Assembly (NCBI GenBank): GCA_028706695.1
Contig: JAQTVU010000230.1
Span: forward strand, 1-5,280
Length of the DNA: 5,280 nucleotides
Direction of reading: 5' to 3'
Origin: Mycobacterium sp.
GTDB taxonomy: Bacteria > Actinomycetota > Actinomycetes > Mycobacteriales > Mycobacteriaceae
Shown here: one piece after another, positions 1 to 5,280 of the stretch
How the letters are laid out: every line of letters starts with the position of its first letter
How positions within the stretch are numbered: position 1 is the first letter of the stretch
Made by a program: the position numbers and the translations under genes
Notes under the pieces: model-generated
Databases searched by the model: none
What the model was told of the DNA's origin: nothing
What the model saw: the letters and a program-made list of their open reading frames with translations, nothing else

Positions 1-34
1 AAGGCTGCGTAACCATGTCTAGAAGATCATCGGT

Positions 35-67
35 AAGCCGTGTGCGGGAAAACCGCACGCACGGATT
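35..67 (+). ncRNA. Group II intron domain V (catalytic hairpin)
   Basis: The lower stem pairs 35-42 (AAGCCGTG) with 60-67 (CACGGATT). A two-base CG bulge at 58-59 follows, then an upper stem pairing 43-47 (TGCGG) with 53-57 (CCGCA), closed by a GAAAA loop at 48-52. Lower stem, two-base bulge on the 3' side and short purine-capped upper stem are the hallmark of domain V. The AGC triad that holds the catalytic metals would be at 36-38. Two details depart from the usual form: the triad G37 faces A65 instead of the usual U, giving a G-A mismatch, and the loop has five bases rather than a GNRA tetraloop. Total length is 33 bases against the usual 34. The identification is strong on shape; catalytic competence is not shown. 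Confidence 0.75.
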
Positions 68-120
68 GAAAGGGGGATGGGGAAACGGGTCCGTTCTGCG
101 GACACCGCGCCCCTGACTAC
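68..120 (+). ncRNA. Group II intron domain VI-like helix and 3' splice region
   Basis: The outer helix pairs 71-75 (AGGGG) with 110-114 (CCCCT). The inner helix pairs 86-93 (CGGGTCCG) with 99-107, with A104 bulged and a TTCTG loop at 94-98. Domain VI normally carries a bulged branch-point adenosine on its 3' strand, seven or eight bases before the splice site. A116, just outside the outer helix, is the best candidate, but it is too close to a boundary after C120 and fits better with a boundary near T124. A119-C120 and A123-T124 are both possible AY endings. Branch point and boundary are therefore unresolved. Confidence 0.55.
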
Positions 121-122
121 CA

Positions 123-2450
123 ATGACCGCCCTTGGGCCGACTGCACGCGCCCATGTCCTCGATACCGTCGAGCATGCCGCGCGCACGCCCGAGCAACCG
201 CAACCGTTCGGTGAATTGGGTCTGAAAGACGACGAGTATCGGCGGATTCGCGAGATCTTGGGCCGCAGGCCCACCGACACCGAACTGGCGATGTACTCGG
301 TGATGTGGAGCGAGCACTGCTCCTACAAGTCGTCCAAGGTGCATCTGCGCTACTTCGGCGAGACGACCACCGCGCAGATGCGCGCCGGCATGTTGGCCGG
401 CATCGGGGAGAACGCCGGCGTCGTCGACATCGGCGACGGCTGGGCCGTCACCTTCAAGGTGGAATCGCACAACCACCCGTCCTACGTCGAGCCCTACCAG
501 GGCGCCGCCACCGGAGTCGGCGGCATCGTCCGCGACATCATGGCCATGGGTGCGCGACCGGTCGCGGTGATGGATCAACTGCGGTTCGGCGCGGCCGACG
601 CCCCCGACACCCGCCGCGTGCTCGACGGCGTGGTCCGCGGCATCGGCGGTTACGGCAACTCACTGGGCCTGCCCAACATCGGCGGCGAGACCGTCTTCGA
701 CGCCTGCTACGCCGGCAATCCATTGGTCAACGCGTTATGTGTCGGCGTATTGCGCCGCGAGGACCTGCATTTGGCGTTCGCTTCCGGCGCCGGGAACAAG
801 ATCATCCTGTTCGGTGCGCGGACCGGACTCGACGGTATCGGCGGGGTGTCGGTGCTGGCGTCGGACACGTTTGGCGCTGAAGACAGCACCGGAGCGGCCC
901 GCAAGAAGCTGCCCTCGGTGCAGGTCGGTGACCCCTTCATGGAGAAAGTGCTCATCGAGTGCTGTCTGGAGCTCTACGCGGGCGGGCTGGTGATCGGCAT
1001 CCAGGACTTGGGTGGCGCCGGCTTGGCATGTGCCACATCGGAATTGGCGTCAGCAGGGGACGGCGGCATGTCCGTTCGGCTGGATTCCGTACCACTGCGG
1101 GCCAAGGACATGACACCGGCCGAGGTGCTGTGCAGCGAGTCGCAGGAACGGATGTGCGCGGTGGTCGCGCCGGAGAACGTGGACGCCTTCATGGCGGTGT
1201 GCGGCAAATGGGAGGTGTTGGCCACGGTCATCGGCGAGGTCGCCGAGGGCGACCGGCTTCGAATCACCTGGCACGGCGAGACGGTCGTCGACGTGCCGCC
1301 GCGGACGGTGGCCCATGAGGGCCCGGTGTACCGGCGGCCGGTTGCGCGCCCCGAATCGCAGGACGCCCTGAACGCAAACCACTCGGACCGGCTGCCCCGC
1401 CCCACCACCGGCGACGAGCTGCGCGCGACTTTGCTTGCCTTGCTTGGCAGTCCGTATCTGTGCAGCCGCGCGTTCATCACCGAACAGTACGACCGCTACG
1501 TGCGCGGCAACACCGTACTGGCCCGGCATGCCGACGGCGGTGTGCTGCGAATCGACGAGGCCACCGGCCGCGGCATCGCGGTGTCGACCGACGCCTCCGG
1601 GCGCTACACGCTGCTGGACCCATACGCCGGCGCCCAGCTGGCGCTGGCCGAGGCCTATCGCAATGTCGCCGTCACCGGCGCCACCCCGGTGGCGGTCACC
1701 AACTGCCTCAACTTCGGTTCACCCGAAGATTCCGCGGTGATGTGGCAGTTCGCGCAGGCGGTGCGCGGCCTGGCCGATGGCTGTGCAGCGCTCGGGATTC
1801 CGGTGACCGGCGGCAACGTCAGCTTCTACAACCAGACCGGGTCCGCCGCGATCCTGCCCACGCCGGTGGTCGGCGTGCTCGGCGTGATCGACGACGTCGG
1901 GCGCCGCATTCCCACCGCCCTGGGCGGTGAGCCCGGGGAGACGTTGATGCTGCTGGGCGACACGCGCGACGAGTTCGACGGCTCCGTCTGGGCGCAGGTC
2001 ACCGCCGATCACCTCGGCGGGCTGCCGCCCGTGGTCGACCTGGCACGCGAGAAGCTGCTGGCCGAGGTGCTGACCGCGGCCTCCCGCGACGGGCTGATCT
2101 CCGCAGCGCACGACCTGTCGGAAGGGGGGCTGGCCCAGGCCATCGTGGAGTCTGCGCTCGCGGGTGAAACGGGTTGCCGCATAGTGCTTCTCGAGGATGC
2201 CGATCCATTCGTGCTGTTGTTCTCCGAGTCCGCGGGCCGGGTGCTGGTGGCGGTGCCGCGCACCGAGGAGAGCCGCTTGCGTTCGATGTGCGAGGCTCGG
2301 GGCCTGCCCGCCGCCCGCATCGGGGTCGTCGACCAGGGTTCCGACGCGGTGGAGTTTCAGGGTCTGTTCACGGTCTCTTTGGCAGAGCTGCGTGAGACGT
2401 CCGAATCGGTATTGCCCCGATTCTTCGGCGGGGTCTCAACAGGCGAATAG
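123..2450 (+). CDS. purL: Phosphoribosylformylglycinamidine synthase subunit PurL (FGAM synthase II)
   Basis: PurL uses ATP and ammonia, delivered by the glutaminase PurQ with PurS, to convert FGAR to FGAM, the fourth step of cytoplasmic de novo purine synthesis. The 775-residue product is the small, PurQ/PurS-dependent form. The linker region holds MWSEHCSYKSSK (61-72) with H65, equivalent to the proposed catalytic histidine of the family; ESHNHPS is at 114-120 and the glycine-rich segment GVGGIVRDIMAMGARP at 131-146. A second PurM-like half follows, with DPYAGAQLALAEAYRNVA near 499-516, GGNVSFYN near 562-569 and HDLSEGG from H663. ATG 123 is the only usable start: TGA at 114-116 closes the frame upstream and no GTG or TTG codon lies between. 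No Shine-Dalgarno sequence precedes it. As I remember M. tuberculosis PurL (754 residues), this protein has 11 extra residues at the start, about four inserted near 253-260 and six at the C-terminus, which accounts for the length. The gene looks intact; a group II intron abuts its start. Confidence 0.97.
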   Translation: MTALGPTARAHVLDTVEHAARTPEQPQPFGELGLKDDEYRRIREILGRRPTDTELAMYSVMWSEHCSYKSSKVHLRYFGETTTAQMRAGMLAGIGENAGVVDIGDGWAVTFKVESHNHPSYVEPYQGAATGVGGIVRDIMAMGARPVAVMDQLRFGAADAPDTRRVLDGVVRGIGGYGNSLGLPNIGGETVFDACYAGNPLVNALCVGVLRREDLHLAFASGAGNKIILFGARTGLDGIGGVSVLASDTFGAEDSTGAARKKLPSVQVGDPFMEKVLIECCLELYAGGLVIGIQDLGGAGLACATSELASAGDGGMSVRLDSVPLRAKDMTPAEVLCSESQERMCAVVAPENVDAFMAVCGKWEVLATVIGEVAEGDRLRITWHGETVVDVPPRTVAHEGPVYRRPVARPESQDALNANHSDRLPRPTTGDELRATLLALLGSPYLCSRAFITEQYDRYVRGNTVLARHADGGVLRIDEATGRGIAVSTDASGRYTLLDPYAGAQLALAEAYRNVAVTGATPVAVTNCLNFGSPEDSAVMWQFAQAVRGLADGCAALGIPVTGGNVSFYNQTGSAAILPTPVVGVLGVIDDVGRRIPTALGGEPGETLMLLGDTRDEFDGSVWAQVTADHLGGLPPVVDLAREKLLAEVLTAASRDGLISAAHDLSEGGLAQAIVESALAGETGCRIVLLEDADPFVLLFSESAGRVLVAVPRTEESRLRSMCEARGLPAARIGVVDQGSDAVEFQGLFTVSLAELRETSESVLPRFFGGVSTGE

Positions 2451-2606
2451 CGGTGCTTAAACGGCTTTTCGCGGTTCCGAGGCGTCGTCTCTGGCCGCCG
2501 CGCTCGCCGGGACGGCCGCGACTGGGCCTTCGGCTGGCTCGCCGCCGCCGCTCTGTCACCCAGCGCCATCACCGGGAACGCTGCCGGTGGACCGCGCTCA
2601 CGGTCG

Positions 2607-2612
2607 TATACT
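2607..2612 (+). promoter_or_regulatory. Possible -10 promoter element (TATACT)
   Basis: TATACT matches the mycobacterial SigA -10 consensus TATAAT at five of six positions and stands out in very GC-rich DNA. Transcription would begin near 2618-2620, leaving a leader of about 46 bases before GTG 2665. No good -35 hexamer lies at the usual distance, which is common in mycobacteria. The site would let the phosphodiesterase gene be transcribed independently of purL. It is inferred from sequence alone. Confidence 0.35.
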
Positions 2613-2645
2613 CGGGTGAGTTCTTGTCGAGGAATCCGATACGCG

Positions 2646-2652
2646 AGAGGGA
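2646..2652 (+). promoter_or_regulatory. Likely ribosome binding site (AGAGGGA)
   Basis: This purine tract is the only Shine-Dalgarno-like sequence before the phosphodiesterase gene. It lies 12 bases before GTG 2665, a little long, and directly abuts TTG 2653, too close to serve it. The spacing therefore favours GTG 2665 without settling the start. Confidence 0.4.
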
Positions 2653-2664
2653 TTGGCACCCCCG

Positions 2665-3618
2665 GTGCACAGACTAAGGGCCGCGGAGCACCCGCGGCCG
2701 GATTTCATTCTCTTGCACATCAGCGACACGCATCTCGTTGCGCAGGGGTCCCTGTACGGGGCGGTCGATGCGGACGGCCAGCTGAGGGAGCTGCTCGAAC
2801 AGCTGGCCGACGCGCGGCTGCGGCCCGACGCGATCGTCCTCACCGGAGATCTGACCGACAAGGGCGAGCCCGCGGCCTACCGCAAACTGCGCGCGGTGAT
2901 GGAGCCCTTCGCGGCCGAGTTGGGCGCCGAACTCGTCTGGGTGATGGGCAACCACGACGACCGGTTCGCCTTGCGCGGCGCGCTGCTCGACGAAGCGCCG
3001 TCGATGGCACCGCTCGACCACGTGTGCATGATCGACGGGCTGCGCGTCATCACGCTGGACACGTCGGTTCCCGGCCATCACTACGGGGAGATCAGTGCCT
3101 CCCAGCTGGCTTGGCTCGCCGCACAGTTGGACGCACCGGCGCCGTATGGCAGCGTCCTCGCCCTGCACCACCCGCCGATTCCCAGTGTCCTGGATCTGGC
3201 GGTGACGGTGGAACTGCGCGACCAGGCCGCCCTCGGGCGGGTGCTGCGTGGAAGCGATGTCCGAGCGATCCTGGCCGGGCACCTACACTATTCGACGAAC
3301 GCGACTTTTGTGAACATCCCGGTGTCCGTAGCCTCGGCCACCTGCTACACGCAGGACCTGATGGTCGCCGCCGGCGGAACCCGCGGCAGACACGGCGCCC
3401 AGGCCTGCAATGTGGTGCACGTCTACCGCGACACCGTCGTGCACTCGGTGATCCCGTTCGGCGGCGGAGAAACGGTGGGCACCTTCGTCTCTCCCGCGGA
3501 GACGCGACGCGAAATCACCGCCAGCGGCATGTTCATCGAGCCGTCCCGGCGGGATGCGCCGTTCAGGCGCCCTCCGAGGGTGTCAACGTCTTCGGCTCGG
3601 CGAACCCCGGTCGATTGA
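2665..3618 (+). CDS. cpdA: Class III cyclic nucleotide phosphodiesterase (Rv0805-type metallophosphoesterase)
   Basis: The 317-residue product belongs to the calcineurin-like metallophosphoesterases and closely resembles M. tuberculosis Rv0805 (318 residues as I recall), a binuclear-metal enzyme that hydrolyses cAMP and other phosphodiesters in vitro. All expected metal ligands are visible: D21 and H23 in ISDTH, D62 in TGDL, N96 with H97 in GNHDD, H168 in LHHPP, and H206 and H208 in GHLH. The numbering is one lower than Rv0805 after a one-residue deletion in the loop after H23. No signal peptide or membrane segment is seen. GTG 2665 is chosen because the protein then begins HRLRAAEHPRPD after the initiator, like Rv0805; TTG 2653 would add four residues. 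It follows purL in the same direction, probably with its own promoter, and overlaps the end of cpsY by 56 bp. The symbol follows common usage for this activity; the true physiological substrate is less certain than the fold. Confidence 0.93.
   Translation: MHRLRAAEHPRPDFILLHISDTHLVAQGSLYGAVDADGQLRELLEQLADARLRPDAIVLTGDLTDKGEPAAYRKLRAVMEPFAAELGAELVWVMGNHDDRFALRGALLDEAPSMAPLDHVCMIDGLRVITLDTSVPGHHYGEISASQLAWLAAQLDAPAPYGSVLALHHPPIPSVLDLAVTVELRDQAALGRVLRGSDVRAILAGHLHYSTNATFVNIPVSVASATCYTQDLMVAAGGTRGRHGAQACNVVHVYRDTVVHSVIPFGGGETVGTFVSPAETRREITASGMFIEPSRRDAPFRRPPRVSTSSARRTPVD
2679..2699 (+). repeat. Perfect 8-bp GC inverted repeat in the start region of the phosphodiesterase gene
   Basis: GGCCGCGG at 2679-2686 pairs perfectly with CCGCGGCC at 2692-2699 around the five-base loop AGCAC. 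Every pair is G-C. It spans codons 5 to 12, beginning 12 bases after the first base of the chosen GTG codon, where a stable mRNA hairpin could slow ribosome entry. It has no T run and is not a terminator. GC-rich DNA makes some such repeats by chance, and the codons also specify a conserved peptide, so a regulatory role is only a possibility. Confidence 0.5.
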
Positions 3619-5161
3619 TGTCACCCGACACCTTCTCCCATGGCGCGGGGATGGGGAAGTAGCGCTCAAGGAAATCGACGACTCGCTCGGCCCGCTCCTC
3701 CGCGGGGACCTCGGGGAAGCTGCCGTCGTTGAGGCAGAAGAAGTCGTAGTTGCGCTTTCTGCGCAACACGGGAAGCAGGTCGAGGCCGACCCGGCTGGTG
3801 GTGTCGACGTAGAGCACCTTGGCCTTTTCCTGCTGCACGGCGCGCCCGGTCATCAGCGCGTAGTAGTGGTAGAAGGAGTTGGTCACCGAGATGTCGGTGC
3901 TGGACCGGAACTGGCTGGCCTGGGTTCGGGCAAAGTCCTCCGGGAATTCGCGTTCCATCTCCCTCAGCACGCTTTTGCGCAGGGGGACGGCGGTGTGCTC
4001 CAGATGGCGGGTGATCATCTGTCCGAACCGCTCGAAGATCAGCTGCCGGTTCACCCGGGCGGCGTTTTCGAACCCGCTGCGGGTGGGGTCGTTGTCGCCG
4101 AGCCCGATGCGTGTCGCGGCCTCGATAAACCTCGTGACACCGCCCGGAGAGAAGAACATGGTCGCTTTGACCGGCCGGCCGAAGAACATGTCGTCGTTGG
4201 AGTACAGGAAGTGCTCGCTGAGTTCCGCGATGTTGTGCAGCTGGCTTTCCACCGCGTGTGAGCTGTAGGTCGGTAACGCTGCGGGGTCGGAGAAATGCTC
4301 CTCGGCCCGCACAATGGTGATCTTCGGATGGTCGGCCAGCCACGCCGGCGGGCGGGAATCCGTCGCGATGAAGATCCGACGCACCCACGGCGCGAACATG
4401 TTGACCGACCGCAGCGCGTATCTCAACTCGTCGATCTGGCGGATGCGCGCTTCGGCATCGTCGCCCTCACCCGCCCCGTACCGCGACATCTGCGCGGCGC
4501 GTCGCGCGCGGAACTCGGGATCGCTGCCCTCGACCCAGGAGAACACCATGTCGATGTCGAAGGTGACATCGCTCGCGTGCGCGGCGAACATCCCCGCGAT
4601 GGTCGGCCACTTATAGCCGCAGAGTTTGACGGTCGCCGGCCGGACCTCGCTCCGAGGCAACACGGTTCGCGTCAGGGAGTTCTCCACTGGGCACCGGATC
4701 ACGGTGTCCTCGTAAACCCAGAACTGAATCTCCACGCCGAACGCCGGCCCGTACCGCAGACCGCCGGGGGCGATCCGTCGCCGATACAGTCGCACCAGAC
4801 GTGGATCGGGCAGCGTGGAGAGCCGGCCTTCGGCGACGAGGAGGGGCGCCAGTCCCTTTTCGTCGACCGTCTTGGCGTAGATGGGCTCGATCGCACACGA
4901 CGCCACCAACGCGCGCTCGACCGCCGCGCGCTGTTCGATGTCGATCGCGAGGATCGGCCGGCCCTTGTGGTCACGGATCAGCAGGAAACCAATGCCGGCC
5001 CTGCTCAGGACCTTTCGGATGAAGACTAGATCCTCGATCTGCGCCTCGTGGGGCGTCAGGCCGGATTCCAGCCGGGCGATGTTTCCTCGCCGGGTCACCA
5101 CGAGGGGCGCCGGGGGCCGACGGGCGGCGCGCCCGCCCTCGCTCGGACCGGATTTGACCAT
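3563..5161 (-). CDS. cpsY: Stealth-family exopolysaccharide phosphotransferase CpsY
   Basis: Stealth proteins transfer hexose-1-phosphate units to build phosphodiester-linked surface glycans and are related to the human GlcNAc-1-phosphotransferase. With the start at 5161 the product has 532 residues, as I recall for M. tuberculosis CpsY (Rv0806c). The four conserved regions appear in order: CR1 around 201-215 (FDIDMVFSWVEGSDP), CR2 about 245-346 with YSNDD at 320-324, CR3 about 365-440 including RHLEHTAVPLRK at 385-396, and CR4 from FFCLNDG at 474-480 to about 509. No signal peptide or membrane segment is visible, so a cytoplasmic or membrane-associated enzyme is likely. ATG 5161 aligns with the M. 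tuberculosis start; an in-frame ATG at 5173 would add four residues, and neither has a strong ribosome binding site. CR1 has glutamate where the family usually has aspartate (WVDGSD). M. tuberculosis cpsY has been labelled a UDP-glucose 4-epimerase; nothing here resembles that enzyme. The acceptor glycan is unknown. Confidence 0.93.
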   Translation of the reverse strand: MVKSGPSEGGRAARRPPAPLVVTRRGNIARLESGLTPHEAQIEDLVFIRKVLSRAGIGFLLIRDHKGRPILAIDIEQRAAVERALVASCAIEPIYAKTVDEKGLAPLLVAEGRLSTLPDPRLVRLYRRRIAPGGLRYGPAFGVEIQFWVYEDTVIRCPVENSLTRTVLPRSEVRPATVKLCGYKWPTIAGMFAAHASDVTFDIDMVFSWVEGSDPEFRARRAAQMSRYGAGEGDDAEARIRQIDELRYALRSVNMFAPWVRRIFIATDSRPPAWLADHPKITIVRAEEHFSDPAALPTYSSHAVESQLHNIAELSEHFLYSNDDMFFGRPVKATMFFSPGGVTRFIEAATRIGLGDNDPTRSGFENAARVNRQLIFERFGQMITRHLEHTAVPLRKSVLREMEREFPEDFARTQASQFRSSTDISVTNSFYHYYALMTGRAVQQEKAKVLYVDTTSRVGLDLLPVLRRKRNYDFFCLNDGSFPEVPAEERAERVVDFLERYFPIPAPWEKVSGDINRPGFAEPKTLTPSEGA

Positions 5162-5245
5162 CGGGCACCCCATTCAATAGCCATCGCGGAATCCAGAGAA
5201 CTCGCGCGCGGAAACCTGTGCAGACCGCGAGCCGGCCCAGACTCA

Positions 5246-5251
5246 TATCAT
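5246..5251 (+). promoter_or_regulatory. Possible -10 element for a plus-strand gene leaving the window
   Basis: TATCAT matches TATAAT at five of six positions. Transcription would begin near 5257, where a GTG codon lies directly after ATG 5254, so a leaderless transcript, common in mycobacteria, is conceivable. The frame from 5254 stays open to the edge for nine codons. In M. tuberculosis a short plus-strand gene, Rv0807, follows cpsY, so a gene here would be in the expected place. The evidence is too thin to call the coding region itself. Confidence 0.2.
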
Positions 5252-5280
5252 TCATGGTGCCGTCAAGCCGAAACCCCGGC

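Larger units (their letters stand above)
1..120 (+). mobile_element. 3' end of a group II intron (partial, cut by the left edge)
   Basis: Group II introns are self-splicing retroelements whose last two RNA domains, V and VI, form the catalytic hairpin and carry the branch point. A compact hairpin with the domain V layout lies at 35-67, and a second GC-rich helix follows at 71-114 as expected for domain VI. The stretch ends in CTAC at 117-120, which fits the AY ending of these introns. Base composition is about 59% GC, lower than the genes that follow. The remainder, including any reverse transcriptase/maturase gene, lies outside the window; the first twelve bases could read as the last three codons and TAA stop of such a gene, but three codons prove nothing. 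The exact 3' boundary is uncertain: 120 is the simplest choice and 124 is possible. The intron class cannot be assigned from this fragment. Confidence 0.72.
2451..2664. other. Intergenic region between purL and the phosphodiesterase gene
   Basis: These 214 bases hold no convincing gene. A plus-strand reading frame from 2453 to 2677 exists but encodes an arginine- and proline-rich product typical of chance translation of GC-rich DNA and runs into the next gene. No strong hairpin followed by a T run is visible after purL, so there is no clear intrinsic terminator. A TATACT hexamer at 2607-2612 and a purine tract at 2646-2652 suggest a promoter and ribosome binding site for the downstream gene. 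In M. tuberculosis I recall an additional gene, Rv0804, between these two genes; there is no room for it here. Confidence 0.6.

Noticed and set aside
3..116. Open frame from the left edge to TGA 114-116 that could be read as a protein C-terminus
   Set aside because: It translates the domain V and VI RNA structure; such frames are commonly spurious. The base pairing explains the sequence better.
2520..2540. Small GCC-TTC-GGC hairpin as a purL terminator
   Set aside because: The stem is only three or four pairs and no T run follows.
2461..2616. Stop-to-stop frame in the same gap with alanine-, glycine- and proline-rich translation, possibly a gene remnant
   Set aside because: It has no start codon and no recognised similarity; the composition alone explains it.
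2453..2677. Plus-strand reading frame of 74 codons between purL and the phosphodiesterase gene
   Set aside because: Its arginine- and proline-rich product is typical of chance translation of GC-rich DNA, it has no ribosome binding site, and it overlaps the start of a real gene.
2616..3662. 348-codon plus-strand frame over the phosphodiesterase gene
   Set aside because: It is a frame-shifted, arginine-rich shadow of a gene whose own frame has all the catalytic motifs.
3554..4261. Long plus-strand reading frame (235 codons) opposite cpsY
   Set aside because: It lies wholly antisense to a conserved gene; GC-rich third positions create long antisense frames of this kind.
1..5280. CRISPR arrays, tRNA or rRNA genes, insertion-sequence ends, defence or toxin-antitoxin genes
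   Set aside because: No regularly spaced repeats, cloverleaf, rRNA-like sequence, transposase or small paired genes were seen; apart from the intron end the window is conserved core genome.

Overview
The window looks like chromosomal DNA from a Mycobacterium, probably a slow-growing non-tuberculous species. It is GC-rich, and all three large proteins match my memory of the M. tuberculosis products of purL (Rv0803), the cyclic-nucleotide phosphodiesterase gene Rv0805 and cpsY (Rv0806c), in the same order and orientation. These assignments rest on remembered family sequences and visible motifs; no database search was run.

Layout. Positions 1 to about 120 appear to be the 3' end of a group II intron that enters from the left edge: a catalytic domain V hairpin, a domain VI-like helix and a plausible 3' splice site. 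purL (123-2450, plus strand) starts two or three bases after that end. A 214-base gap follows, with no convincing gene but a possible promoter. Next is the Rv0805-type phosphodiesterase gene (2665-3618, plus strand). It runs tail to tail into cpsY (3563-5161, minus strand), and the two coding regions share 56 bp. The last 119 bases are the upstream region of cpsY and may hold the start of another plus-strand gene.

Function. PurL makes FGAM in de novo purine synthesis. The phosphodiesterase is a binuclear-metal enzyme of the class III cyclic nucleotide phosphodiesterase type. CpsY is a Stealth-family sugar-phosphate transferase, expected to act on a cell-surface or capsular glycan. In M. tuberculosis other purine genes (purF, purM) lie just beyond cpsY, so this is a conserved purine neighbourhood with unrelated genes between.

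The least ordinary part is the left edge. A group II intron ending at the start codon of an essential-type biosynthetic gene, with no Shine-Dalgarno sequence between intron and ATG, raises the question whether purL translation depends on splicing or on a leader supplied by the upstream exon. The three protein-coding genes look intact and conventional.
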